From Istiophorus platypterus (Eukaryota > Chordata > Actinopteri > Istiophoriformes > Istiophoridae), in assembly GCA_016859345.1 (NCBI GenBank), contig CM029115.1:8493501-8557500 (forward strand): a stretch of 64,000 nt of DNA, given 5' to 3'. A model generated the notes under the pieces. The model saw only the letters and a list, made by a program, of their open reading frames with translations, was not told the DNA's origin and did not search any database. Positions within the stretch are counted from its first letter, which is position 1; each line of letters starts with the position of its first letter. This document shows, piece by piece, positions 1 through 12,829 of this stretch. A program made the position numbers and the translations under genes.

Positions 1-644
1 AAAAGATTATTGCACATAGCTTCATAACGCGCCAGCTCTTCTGCATAGTAACCAGATGGTAGCTAGCTGATGTTGAATAGAGACAGAGTGTTCCCGTGGT
101 AGCAAATGGGATGTCTTTGGTCTACAGGAGTGTGTGGTCTAACGTTCACTGGAAGGCTCTTCCTACTGAGCCCAGAGCTGCACTGATGCAACTCGGGCTG
201 CCAGCAGTGAGCCAAGCTCAGAGCTGCCTTGATCAGACCCCAAAACACAGAAGCGAGGAACTTTTTGTTTTGGTTTCAGCCTTTTCACTCATGCTACTCA
301 TGTTTCTTACTGCTGAGGCGTGACTGATTCCCAAAGCCGAAACTGGGATGGCTTTCATAAAAGTACTTCAGTGTTAAAACCGTCTTCCTTGTTTCAGTTA
401 AAACTGCTGTAATAAACAAAAAAGATCTTCCTAAAGCCTGAACACTCAGGCGGGAGTCATATCTCCACGATAAGCCGTTCACTCAAGTACTCACGTTCAC
501 TTGCTCCAGTTTTGTTAAATATCCGATTTTTGTGGAATACACTATGTTCTCTGCCGGCTAAAATACAACTTTATTTTTTCCACATGGGTCAATTAAAATG
601 AACGTAAGCATGTACTAAATAAAAGGGGGGAGGTTACCCTGCAG

Positions 645-850
645 GACTTTGAGAGCATGCTGATGACATTCCCATTAGCTGTAATCGTGCTTTGTGTTCA
701 GAGCTAATTAATAAACGTTGGCATGCTATCAGGCTTAACCAAGGGGATGATAAAGATAACACCTGCCGAACATCAGCATGCTAGCTATGTTATTGGGAGA
801 ATGTTAACATATTGATGCCAGCATTTAGCCCAAAGCCCTTCTGTGCCCTC
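645..850 (-). repeat. old copy of a teleost interspersed repeat (gctaacatttgctaattagc type)
   Basis: In reverse orientation this segment shows the words gctttgtgttcagagctaat, catcagcatgctagc and gcatttagcccaaagc, which I recall from a repeat very common in spiny-rayed fish. Copies of the same family are at 11040-11580 and 28485-28765. Identity is from memory, not a search. Confidence 0.6.
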
Positions 851-884
851 TCTGGCTTGGGGATGTCACTGTACCAATACCAAT

Positions 885-1165
885 TAGGACTAAACAAAGC
901 AGAAAATTTAATCAAAATCGATTAGAAAATAAACAATTTAGGTACTTTATCTAGCAAACCTGCCAGACATTCTCTGATATGAGCTTCAGAAATGTATGAA
1001 ATTTGTGAGTTATGATATCATTGTGTATGTAATTTCTTTGGGTTTCGGATTGCTAGTTGGAAAAAACAATCCATCCGACAATCGGGCATTTTAAAGACTA
1101 AACAATTACTCAGTTAATTGAAAAAAAGTATCAGTAATAATGAGTGCAATCGGCAGTTGCAGTAA
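885..1165 (+). repeat. degenerate teleost repeat of the cgattaatcga-ended family, copy 1
   Basis: This segment contains aaatcgattagaaaata, ctttgggtttcggattgc and ends cggcagttgcagtaatt, in the order expected for a nonautonomous repeat widespread in percomorph genomes. Better preserved copy at 12830-13165. Confidence 0.6.
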
Positions 1166-1304
1166 TTACATGTCAACTGTATTGTACTGCAGTAAATGGC
1201 ACGATGGTCTAACCATAGCTTTTGTGCCTATGACTAGATAAACCGCTATACATGGCAGTTTCATGATTTCCCCAGGCATCCAGAAAGTGATCAGTGCTCT
1301 AGAA

Positions 1305-1450
1305 CTGCGATGATTAGTTGATTGATAAATTATTCAACTGACGGAAAATTAAGTGGCAGCGATTCTGAAAACAGATTAACTATTTTGGCAAATTTTTTCA
1401 GCAGAAATGCTCAAAATTCACCGCTTCCATCTCTACTAGTGTCATGGTGT
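1305..1450 (+). repeat. degenerate teleost repeat of the cgattaatcga-ended family, copy 2 (5' part)
   Basis: This segment begins ctgcgatgattagttgattg and continues with gacggaaaattaagtggcag and aaattttttcagcagaaatg, matching the start of the same family as copy 1. It is truncated. Confidence 0.55.
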
Positions 1451-2377
1451 TCGACAACAGTGAACTCAACATGTTTTGGATTGTGGTGGTCAGAAAAAAT
1501 ATCAATATTCTATAACATTTTATTGACTGAAAAATCGAAATATTGACTATTAAACAGGTACTGTACTCTCAACATGTTTTTTGAGCAGCACTCTAAATGA
1601 TATGACTGAACTGTGGGGGATGTTGATATTGACATTTCTTATAAAGTAATAAAAAAATCTACTACCGTTTTAAATCCTCCTAATCATTCACAAGGGTAAA
1701 TGCTATTTTTTGCTGACCCTTTACATAGTATTTTTCAGCTTTGGTGCCGTTGCTCAGACGTGTCATTGACAGCTGTGGAAGCACCACCAGGCTGCATTCT
1801 TTCCCCAAAGACCCTCAATGGCTCGGAAATGGTTTCAGTTGGCAGCGGGTCCCCCGAAAGCAACAAACTGCTATGTACACTTACAAACGGTGTTTTTCAG
1901 GAGAGTGCTATTCAAATGACATGCTTGGCTCCGACAGCTCCAGCTTCGTGCATTACTGGGGCCGGAGCCAAAAGCTTGAATTGATGCGACCCGGGACCAC
2001 CATGGCCCTCCACTAATGTCCGGCTCAGGAGCAAAAAAAAAAACAACAAAAAAAAAACCTCCTCTTCAAAAGAGTCCTTGGATGAATCTGTGTAGCTGTC
2101 CATTTTTCTCTGGCCTGGGGATGTCACTGAGCAACTCCTGCCTCACACATCCCCGACACCTGCCCCCTCTCAGCCCCTTGACCTTTTAAACAGTCGGTGG
2201 ACTTCAGCTCAGAGCAAGGGGTGAAGTTACACTTTAAAGAAATTAAATGTCAGATGTATTGTAAATTAAAAGAATCATGGATTGCAGCCTTATAGTATAT
2301 CTAAGATGGAATTTACTACCATGAATTGGATAAAACACAGTTTTGCAATAAATGACCACACTAGAAACTAAAACATG

Positions 2378-3652
2378 TGTTGTGCCTCACCAACAGACTG
2401 TAGACAAAGATGGTCTACATGCACACTAGACCTGAAACTAAGCTAAGAGCACGTGTTGCTAGCTGAGGAAAACAAGGAACTCAGCTGAGTAAACCGACCA
2501 GATGAGCGACCCCCAACATACACAGCATCAGCTGATCAGCGGCGTTCCCCCAAATCCATGGCTCCAATTGGGTGAAACCCGCCACGGTCAGTCCCAAACT
2601 GTGACGTCACCTAAAGTTATATTAACACAGAAACTCCTGAAACTCACCTTCTCTACAACCAGTGAACTCGCCAATAGAAGTAGTAACAATAGCCGCTCCT
2701 AAGACGAGACCCCGTCCCATGTGGTGAATGTTGTAGTCCTAGTTAGGAGTTCGTGTGTGCACCATTAACCACTTTTGGTTCAGGGCTATGGATTTCCCTC
2801 GCTGGTTGAGCTGATCTCCCCTCTCCCCCCTGTGTGTTGAGTACAGCCTGGTTCAAGACCACGGATCAACCCTCTCAGATAAATACTGCCCCTCGACCGC
2901 GATCGCCAGAACGTTGCTGCTGAACACTTCTACCTCTTTCTTTCCTTACTAACACACACACCTTCTTACACAAACACCTGAGTGCTTGGAAGTTCGAACC
3001 TCCCACTTAGCTGTTCCCCCCTTTGTGAAGTCACGTGTTACAGACTTCCTTCCGGCCGACCCTCACGTGACGAGACCGTAACGAGTCACTTCCACCATCT
3101 TGCTCTGCCTCCCCTCAGGTGCACGCACACACTTGCACACACATATCCACACCCGCACACCCACACACATACACCAACACACCAGCACACCAACACACAC
3201 ACACACATGCCAATACTTGTTTGTGATTTTTAGTTAGTAGCCAGTAGTTGTAGCATATGATAGGATCTGTTAGACAGAAGTGATATTGATTGGAGACTGA
3301 TGTTACTGATGTTAATAAATCCTGTCATATTTTAAAGAGAAGTTGCCCTGGTGTTTTCTTGTTTGAATATTGTGATACAAGGCTGGTTGACAGAGTCAGT
3401 GCCGACCTCCACTCCTTCTCTGTTCACTCTAGAAATACCAATATTTCCCAAATATTGGCATTTCTAAGTGAACACCCCCTTTGAGACTACATCCACTATT
3501 TGGTTATTGGCCTGGGTTTTCCTGGTGGTGCCCCGTTTATTATTAATTTCGATTAATAAGATTCTTTAATTTTTTGATTAATAATTAATAATTATCTTTG
3601 ATAATTATTAATTTTTGCTAATAACCACATTTCGCTCCTGCACTGCACAACA
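2378..3652. mobile_element. solo LTR of a retrovirus-like or LTR retrotransposon
   Basis: The 1275-bp unit begins TGTTGTGC and ends GCACAACA, exact reverse complements, with the TG...CA ends typical of LTRs. It is flanked on both sides by CATG (2374-2377 and 3653-3656), a 4-bp target duplication. A polyadenylation hexamer AATAAA lies at about 3314. A CA-rich tract (3121-3207), a strong hairpin (3422-3473) and an AT-rich end (3538-3625) lie inside. No primer-binding site, gag, pol or env sequence follows, so the internal part was probably lost by LTR-LTR recombination. The family is not identified; a 4-bp duplication fits some retroviruses and some Gypsy-type elements. Intact ends suggest a fairly young insertion. 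Confidence 0.82.
3422..3473. repeat. hairpin-forming inverted repeat inside the solo LTR
   Basis: Two arms of about 24 bases, starting GTTCACT and ending AGTGAAC, pair with one mismatch and one extra base around a CCC loop. The core CCAATATTT / AAATATTGG is perfect. It lies about 105 bases after the AATAAA of the LTR. Confidence 0.85.
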
Positions 3653-3656
3653 CATG

Positions 3657-6600
3657 TCAAGTCTTAAAACTAGATTTTCATAGAGGATCAGTCTTCAAGA
3701 CTGGGCCACAAGATAGAAATCCATCATAGCTGATTTTGCATCAGTAGTACAAATTACTGAAAAATTTTTGTTTAATAAAATGATGTAGACCCAAATGATA
3801 TGGTTGAAAGCTGAAGTTTTGGAGGGCCCTGGGGCTCTGGGGTTAGAGTTGTTGTTTGCTGTCACATCTTTATATGGAGTAGCATGCGTTCTGAATGTGC
3901 AGTCACAGGTTGTCTGGACAGATGAAAACAAGAGGAGGAATTACTGCTACAAGGCATGAGATGAGCCCACACATGCCCATAACAAGTTAGCATTCCCTCA
4001 AACTCCTACTTTTCACCCATGCAAAAACATGGGTGAAATCACCTATTTAGCCTGTCTGCAGCCGGGGTGCTCCACAGTATATCAGTGTGTGTCTCTGCCT
4101 CACCCTCGTGCTGTCTCACCTCTAAATCCTGAGTCCTGGTGAGAATCCAAGTCCTGGGACTAGTCACCATGAGGAACCGATCCTGCAGTAGCCTGTGAGG
4201 CAAATAATATATACCAGGTGCTCCTGGCAGCGACCCCTCCAACATCCACTGTTGCTCTTCAAAGGAGCAGCTCACACACCATTAATTTTTCAGACATTTT
4301 ATTATTAATGACGGCTTACAAATCTTCTAAGGATTTATATCTCCAGTGTTTCAAGGTGAATTTTTAACGGACTTAAATGGGGATTTCTTCTACTCTGTTT
4401 TGTCCTTTGTATGCATGAATTCAGAGATATTGGTCAATACAAAAGGGAATGAAAGTCAGTGGAAATGATTATTTAATGCTACATATAGGAATCTGAACCA
4501 GTGCACAAACAAAGTTACTGCAATCTTATAAATCTGATGGATGTGGCACTTCAAGCTGTCATCTTTCTTCTCCTTCAGAGTTTGATAAAACGGAAATAAG
4601 AATGCTGAGAGTCCATTAATATCATTAATTCACTACAAACAATTGTCTCCACTAATGTGTGACAGTACTCACTTTGTCTCAGTTTAACTTCCCGGCATTC
4701 TTTTAAAAAGAAAATTCAAAATCACCGCAGGAGTAATTAGCTCCATTAATTCAAACCCCCCTAGATACATCCAGATGCACTTTGTTAGGTGCAGGTTTTC
4801 CACGAACAGCCTTTGCTACATCTCACTGAGAGCTTGAAAGCTAATAGGGTTAAGTAGCAAGCTAAGAAAAAAAAAGGGAAGAACCGTTTCGACTGTTTCT
4901 CCAGTCTGTGGTTGTAAGCTGCTGGTTTTTTTCTCTCTTTGCTTTGTCTCATAGCTTAGCTGCTGTCACTTAAGAGACAATGCAGGAGACTTGACACAGA
5001 AGGTGGACAGTCAGATCAGATGCAGATGACAAAACACAGGATTTTCACACAGGAGACAGCTGTTTGTTTACCACGTGATTCCGATGACTAATGTTGGTTT
5101 TATCCATGACCATTCTGCAACCTTAAGAAATTTTCCCCTTTCAGCAGATTAATGCTTTATTGTGATTCACAAGCTTTTGTATCAGACACTCACCCATGCC
5201 GACATTAAATGTGTTTGCAGTTTTTTCAGTGTGGTCAGCTTGAATTTATGCCAGTAACAATGGATTCAAAGAATCAAAGGTGAAACTTCTTAACGCCTAC
5301 AGCAAGATCTGTTTCTCCGCTGTTCTGCAGTTGCATGCTCAGTATGATCCAAACAGCTAAATTACCTGATTCTGACTAAGCCTCAGAGCTTTGGACCTTT
5401 GAGATAGGTTATATTGCAACAGAAAAGCAGCAGTTTTCTGGTAATGTGTATTAATTTAAGCTCCATAATCCCATCCCTCCCACTCCTTATGTGTAAATTT
5501 GTTGACCCTCATCTGTTGCAGAACTATTAAGCCTGTCCAGAAAATCAAAAATCATTTATTCTTCATTGCTTCTTTAATTTATGTATGTTTCTTGCAGCTG
5601 TTTAAGCCTGGAGAGCATTAAGTCAATGGCTGGAACTGATACTACACTGTAAACAACCCTAGCTATGACATCAGTGGGTTAACCATAGGGGTCTACCAAC
5701 AATAAAGAGTCTCTCATAAAAACATCATTCATATTTCAACAGCTTCCTGTTCCTCCTTCTTCAGCAAAACAGAACTGATTACCTTTGAAAAGCGGATTGG
5801 TTAAAATTAGTTTCTGTATAGCCTTTGACCCCCAAAGTCAACATACCACTGTTACACCTCTGTAGTACACCACTGTGCTTTGATAAAGGCACACTGGATT
5901 TGTGCTGAGGCTTTAAGCTTGATTAGAGCTTTTAGCGATCCAACAGTAACTTTGCAACAAGGACATGACCCTGATTTTATTCTAGTCTCTGACATTTAGC
6001 CTTGACAAGCATAAGTTGGTTCCCTTGAATAACCTCTGTTCCTCTTAATAGACTTAAAAGTCAAATTTGTCATGTCAAATTTTAAGATGAGCTATTAATA
6101 ATAAAAAAAAATTAACGTTTCTCATTTTGAGGTACGTTTCTTATTTTGAGGTACAAACACAGAGATGTGATTACACTTATGATTCAGCAGGGAAATAATA
6201 ACGGGATAGTAGCGCATACAAGCGCATATAAGGTGAAGTTGTGTTCAATAAATCCATCAGAATGTACAGTGGATAAAACTCTCATCTTTGTCTAGCGTGG
6301 CCGGATGCCCTCTGACCTCTCTCAGACCATGTCCATTTTACTGGTGGTCAGAGCTGACCAGTGTAGTCTGGCACAGGGATAGTTTGCTTTTATGTAGCCA
6401 GACGTTTCCTCTGATAAGACCTGACTGCATCTGACAGCCATGGAGTGGGTTATAAAAGCCTGTCTCAGCAAACTCATTTACTGCACACTGTTCATCTCAA
6501 TGAGTCAGACTCCTTTTATTTGTCAGAGGTAATATTGTGAGCAGTTTTTTCCACCTCCCGGTGGCCCTTGGGGACAGAGTTGATGGCAGAGTAAGAAGTG

Positions 6601-9600
6601 AAGTGGTGATCATGTGGAAAAATTCCACTTCTTAGAGTTTGACCCCATGCTGCCTTTGTTTGGTGACAGAACAGTGACTGTGGCGTATACGTAAACCTCA
6701 TAGGATGTGATTAATTTTTGATCCAGTCATATAGCAGTTAGTGTTGCATGTACAGTGTGGCAGAGGTCATCCGACGGAGAACTGCGTGAGCTATTCTTCA
6801 AAGTCTGATGTTGTATGGCCATCAATCAGCTTTCTGCTGGGTAGACAAAAGAGTTTCTCTGATGCACAGGCTGTCGTAGCGGTGTGATCGCTGACATGAA
6901 ATATCATGTTGTCACAGATAAATACTGCAGCATGAGTGTGGGAACCGTGTGTGTATCTTTGTGTCACTTTTTCCTGCTGAGCGAAGGGAGGAGCAATGCA
7001 TTTTGGTCTATGGCAAGGTCAGCTGAAGAGCTAAGTGATATCATTTGAATCATTTGAAAACATGGAAATATTAATATTGATATCACAATAATGTCACCAT
7101 AAAACATACATACAGGTATTTTCCAATAATGATATATATGTACTGTATTGTAAAAATATGCAGTGATCACATAGAAAGTAACCCGACTTATCAAAGCAAT
7201 GCTCTGCGTTCTACTGGGGCATTACATGAGAAAAACCTTTCATACTGTATCGGTAAAACTTTAATGTTTATTTTTGTCAGGTTTTAATTTTGCTTTACTC
7301 AGAATCAGAAATCGTTACAAAGGTGATGTTATGATATGATAGTAGACTAAATCAAGCTAAAAAAAAACAACACTATAGAATAATGGAAAATATTACAATT
7401 CTGTGAAATGTTTTACTTCTGCCTGATTTTTACATGCAGGAGTTTTATAATAAATAAATACATAAATAAGTTTTTTGGTGTAGAGTATTGGACCAATTTG
7501 GTCTAGGCTGAAATATAATCTGGTCAAATTTTCAACTGTCCAATGTTTTGTTTCATGACCAAAAACCTGCAAAACTACTGGCATTAATTTTCTCACACAG
7601 CAGTAGCGTATCCAACTGATTGACCACCCTCATACAAAAGTCCTTGTACCTGGTGTCCCACTAGTTCTCAACAAGGCCACATGTTCAACTACTTCTCAGA
7701 TCTTTAAACAAGTTTAATATTGTGTGTGTTCACTGCAGCATGATTGAGACTGTTAAGAATCATTTGAGGCACATCCGTTTTGCTTCTCTCCATGCAAGGT
7801 CACCAGCTAGCAAACCTTCTACATGTAATCATCTCATTTTTTCTTTTTTCCTCTTAACAGAATCTCAGCTGTCAGATGGTGACAGCATCCCACTTGTTAA
7901 TTCTCTCCACCAGGTTACACTACCTTTTAAAAGCCCAGTATAATCGGATGTGGGGGTCGTGTAGCAGTGTTTCATAAAAATGACTCTAAATGTCCTAGAT
8001 TCGATCTTGGTCATAAACTAAAATTCTTTGTATTTTAGTACATAGGCATCCCAAGTCCATCGTTCCTTTTAATTAAAAGAATTTCTTAACACCTGAATAT
8101 GACAATAATCTGGCTCTTGGCGCTTTTAATTTATGTTGTCCTTAGAATCCCTAGATACAGAGTCTTTATATGTGTTCTTTCTTTCTTTTAGTCTTGTTTT
8201 TGCTCTCAGTGAGGCTATGCAAAATAAAGGTGACATCCTGGATCTGGTTTTATTTTCTGGTTGTTTACTGGATAATGTCTTATGCAGAGATATTTCAGTT
8301 TCTGAGCGTATACTTTTTTTTTAATTCAATACTTATTCTCCTGTGGCATTAGCTGTCGGGAAGTTTTCCCTCACCCTTAAAAACTGTCTTAGGTCGACCT
8401 ATCCTCTCTTTACTTTTTGAAAATACAGTATTTAATGGTTAATATTAGTTTTTTTATGTGCACATTTTGCATTAGAATCTTAAAAGACAACAGTGCAACA
8501 GTTCAAGCATCTCTACTATTAACATTTCATATTGCAGAATTTTTTCTTTCGTATAGTTTTATAAGAGGTGCTGTATTCTTTGGCAGCTCTGTTCTCAAAT
8601 TGAACTGATGCCAAAATTAAGAGCTCCGTAGCACGCAGGCATCAGAAGTCATCATTTGGCAGCTGTTAGGGATGGGAAGAAATCTTGTGATAAAATAGTG
8701 AGCCTCTGTAGTGCGCAGGGGATAAGCAGTCAAAAATCCTGGGAAATTAGCAAGTGTCATACCTCAGAAGGCAATGTTGAAAGGTTGTCAAAAGCTGCAT
8801 CGACCAAATAAGCTTTCTCTGTTTACAGCTTTGTCAGTCTCCAAGCCAAATCTGCTGTCTTTAATGGAAAAGTTAACATCGCAGCATTTTGTTTTCTATG
8901 TGTGAAAGTGACTCCTGTCCGCTAACGAGAAACCTCTTTCATTGTAACCCAGATACTGCTCGTTGGCAGCGCTGGCCTGCGTCATGTGAAGCCAAGGCTG
9001 CATGTTTGTGTGTGTGTGACTGACTACATGTGTGTGCTGTAACCATGCCTGGAGCTGTGCCTCCTACTCCCTTGTCCTAGTGATGGCACGGCACGGTGCT
9101 GACACGCTAACGAGTGTCCTGCTGGACGTGATTAGGCTGAAGTGGTGTGAAGTGGAAGCGATTGTGCGCTGAAACACAAATATGCACACACCCCGCATGC
9201 ACCTCTTCAGCCTGTACCACTTCGGGTGTTCGCACCTGCATAGATATACACACTTGTGTGCACCAACTGTTAGTTGTGCACACAAAGTGAGTCAGAGACT
9301 AACCTTGGCAGAGCTGAAGCAAATCCGTAGCTGAGGACGGTCACGATACCCACAAAGTCCGAAGGTTGTTTCAGGGTCTGTTCGTTTACTGCAGTACGGG
9401 AGCTGGCAGGTGGACAGGACTGTAACTTAATTTTCACAAGATTTTTTCATTCACTCTGTCTTTTTTGTTGCCCCAGTAACTGCAAACTCTGCACAAGTGC
9501 ATGTTAACTGGCCAGCTCCTCGGGCTGGGGAGTGGGAGAGTTTGGAGGGCTGAAGGGGCTGAGGATGAGGATGGTTGCAGTGGGATTTCAGCCACTTTTC

Positions 9601-9729
9601 CTCACCACTTTGTCTTGCTGGCAGCAAAACTGTATTAGTGGAACCAGTTTTACTGCAGTGTTCACTCTCTAAGCTTGGGCAAAAGTGAGACATCCTCTTC
9701 TTTTTTATTGTTCTTTGGCAGAAAACCTC
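3657..9729 (+). other. dtx1: dtx1 intron 1, middle part
   Basis: About 6 kb of AT-rich noncoding sequence. No exon, RNA gene or clear mobile element was recognised. The WWE 1 exon expected before 18249 is not here. Confidence 0.55.
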
Positions 9730-10078
9730 CACTCATCACATGCCTCCCTCAGTACCTACTCCCTTCCTCCTTAGATACTCACATAGCGTTTTCTCCTCCT
9801 CCCCTTTGTCTGGCCTTTCTCCATCCCCCAGTCTACCCCCTCCATCTTCACTCTCTTCTCTCTCCTCCCACCTTTCCTCAATCCCTGCCATTCTCCCTTT
9901 CCTTCCTCCGGCTTCATCATCTCCTCCTTTTGTTCTTTCCTCTTTTCTCTCTCCACCTTTTCTTCTGTTCCTATTGTCTTTTCTTTCTTCTCCTCCCTTT
10001 CCTCTCTCTCATCAGTTTTTCTCCTTCTCTGTCTGCCTCCCAACCAGCGACTACTCCTCTGCTTTTCTTTATCCATCA
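9730..10078. repeat. pyrimidine-rich low-complexity tract
   Basis: About 350 bases strongly enriched in C and T on the + strand (ctcctccc and tttcttct words). It opens spurious long frames in several phases. Such purine/pyrimidine asymmetry can adopt triplex structure. It lies in dtx1 intron 1. Confidence 0.85.
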
Positions 10079-11039
10079 CGTTTGCCTATGAAGAGACAAG
10101 GACGCTTAGGAGAATCCAAGTTGCTATTCACTACTCTACCTCGTTATAGTGAGCTGCATTCTGGGAAAACGAAAGTACCATCTCAGTATAGAAAATGAGC
10201 TTTAATGTGTGATTTTGTGAGAGAAGAGTAGGGGAGCTGAGATATTGTAACATATAATGCTGTTAAACGAGCTTAACGCCAGACTGTCATCCTCATTACT
10301 ATGGTCTCTGATCTCTTGGTATTCGTTAATGAGCAGATAATGCTCTTAAAGATCTTTCAGACTTTGATGTACAGGTATGACAACACCTTTTGAGCAGGAG
10401 AGTTTTTACATCTAAAGTCTCAGCAGTACACACATTTAAATGGAGAATTCATATCCTATGATATTATGAGATTTGAGCCAGATGTTTCCTTTCAGTCTGT
10501 GATGCATTTTTAACCGCTCTGCAGTATTCTCTCTCTTCATCATCGCTAATAGCCGGCTTGGGTTTATTGTTTGTGAAGGCCTTTTTTGGGAGATGAAAGT
10601 TCTTTTTTTACAAGCTGTAGCTCAGGGCTTGATGTGAAAACATCAAACGCTTCAATTATTTTATTTCCCCCATACTGTAGAATTTATTAGCATATTCATC
10701 ATGTGTTCACTATTCATATGTAAGATATTATGAAAGCTGTATGATGTTAATTCATGGTCGGTGCCTGCACTGGTTTTGTGCTACTTACACTTCTATAGGT
10801 GTTTTGTGTGAATAAAAGTTGATTAACTGTTAAATTAAATGAATAGCAACTTCCACTGACTGAAAAAAGGAACTAGTGTGCAAAATAATGTTTTGGGCTA
10901 TTGAGGATGCCTCTATTCATGTTTGTTATGAGGTTGAGATGAAGGTGCAATCAAGAGGGCTTTGTATCTAATCCAATTCAGGAAGTCTAATTTAAGGATC
11001 AGATTATTGTGTTTAAAGGATTTGTCATACTAAAAAACA

Positions 11040-11580
11040 GGATTTTACAATTTCAGCATACTAACATGCTCACAGTTTCATAGCTGGCATGCTGATATTT
11101 AGAAGGCATAATGCCTAACTAAGCTCACCATCTTAGTTTAGCATGCTTACATTTTCAAATTACCTCTAAACACAAAGTACAGCGTAGGTTAATGGGATTT
11201 AGTTTTGCAGAGGTTTGGTCATAAAGCTACGTGTTGGACAAATTAAAAAATTTTGACCTGATGACAGGACTAGATGAAAAGTCGGGACCACAACAGTTAT
11301 TACACTTCCCTCTGAGGTGGATGTCTGCCAGTCGGAAAAGGTTTATGTGTTTAGCTTGTCAAGTAAAAACTTTGTGACCTGCTGTCTGTCCCGAAGACTT
11401 TGGGATTCATCCTAAACTAAATTTCATCTCAATCTGTTTTTGACATACTTCACTACAAAACAAAGTTGTCTACCTCATGTTGGCATTATTGGAAGCCTCT
11501 TGGGATCCCCAAAGTCATGATCCATTTCGTGGCAGTCCATTAGAGATAGAGCCAGACCGGATGGTAGTTTATTGCAATAA
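11040..11580 (+). repeat. teleost interspersed repeat (gctaacatttgctaattagc type), longest copy
   Basis: Recognisable words in order are catactaacatgctcacag, aacacaaagtacagcgtagg, ggtttggtcataaagctac, ttttgacctgatgacaggac, gggaccacaacagttattac and gtggcagtccatta. This is the order of a repeat common in spiny-rayed fish. It lies in intron 1 of dtx1. Confidence 0.65.
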
Positions 11581-12689
11581 GTATCAAGACATTACATTAA
11601 AGAAATGCCAAACTTGGCCTGAGGTAATTTAGACGGTGTCATATTTACATAGTTTCTTTACCAGTGAGCACCAACAAGTTTCTTGACCGTATAATGTCCT
11701 GCTCAGTATGTGCAGAGTGAGGACTGTGGATTATGTTACCCATTGCATAAACTGAAAGTGCATTAGGAGTGGAAAATATGAACGGGAGGAATGACGGCAA
11801 GCAAAACCTGACTGTTGTTTTAGGACAGACTTGAAAAATTGTGAACCTTTTTGGAAAAAGACAACTTTGAGTTCAAAGTTTATCAATTATTTATAAGGTT
11901 TACTATATAGCTGATTATGTACAATATATTATATATTGGCCTTTTTTTCCTCCGCCTTTCTCATTCACTTCCACTTACGTTAGCAATTTTCTGTGTTTCC
12001 CAGAAAGACTTTATAAAGCCCTTTAGAGAAGGAGAGCATTTCTGCTTTTCACAGCGTGAGAGAGATCAGTAACAAAGCAAAAACAATGTAAAAGGTTTTC
12101 TGGTAAAGTAAAAGTGAGAGTAGAACTATAACAGTGTTGTGGTGAATGTTGTTATTCCTTGTTCGAACAAGAAAGCCACTGAAAAGGCAGCTGTGTTTCA
12201 TACAAGCGACAAACTGTGTCTGTATCTCTGCAGCTGCATGACATTCTTACGTCTGCTGTGATGAAACTCTCTTTGTGTGATTGTTGAGAATTGCTGCAAA
12301 TCAGCAAAAAAAAAAAAAGCACATATATTTTCCGTTGTTTCACCTCATTTGTCTGTCCAAACTCGGTGGAGATAGTTTGCTGTTACACAGTAGTTGTGCA
12401 TTGTAGCTGTCTTTGAGACAGACCTCTGTGAGAAAAACAAAATGCATAACACCATACAAAAGAGTGGTAGAAATTCAGAACAAACTATTCCACCGGTATC
12501 TCTTCACAACAAGTGACTTCCATAAACAAAGACCTGCCAAATGAAGGCAGCAGAACTTGAATTTTAGTTTATCAAGCCATATTGCAACACGATAGCATCT
12601 TTCATCAGAGCCTCCATACCTGGATGAATGCCCGTGTTTTTCAAACTCAGCTACCCCAGTTTCCCCAGTTTGCTAAAATGGGTTCTGCT

Positions 12690-12717
12690 AAAAAAAAAAA
12701 AAAAAAAAAAAAAAAAT
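12690..12717. repeat. poly(A) tract
   Basis: A run of about 27 A residues in dtx1 intron 1, possibly the tail of an old retroposed fragment, though no source sequence is recognisable on its left. Confidence 0.8.
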
Positions 12718-12829
12718 TAAACTCCAACCCCAAGATGAAATAACCCAGATGACATTATCAGGCTACAACATCATACAACTGTGTTCATAGGCTTAATAGT
12801 ACTCAGTGTGACGAATAAACCGAATTTGA

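Larger units (their letters stand above)
1..2373 (+). other. dtx1: dtx1 intron 1, left part
   Basis: This stretch has no coding sequence that resembles a known protein. It contains the repeat copies at 645-850, 885-1165 and 1305-1450. Bases 1741-2030 hold two overlapping open frames on the + strand of about 90 codons with no recognised family. Confidence 0.55.

Noticed and set aside
1741..2016. Two overlapping + strand open frames of about 90 codons
   Set aside because: No similarity to WWE 1 or any known domain and no supporting splice sites; likely chance.
6937..6944. TGTGGGAA, an RBPJ (Notch effector) type site in dtx1 intron 1
   Set aside because: dtx1 is a Notch target, but single 8-base matches like this and those near 20318 and 35530 are expected by chance in a region of this size, and no paired arrangement was seen.
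9675..10198. Long Ser/Pro/Leu-rich open frames
   Set aside because: They arise from the pyrimidine-rich tract, which lacks stops in several phases on both strands; composition is low complexity and no family matches.
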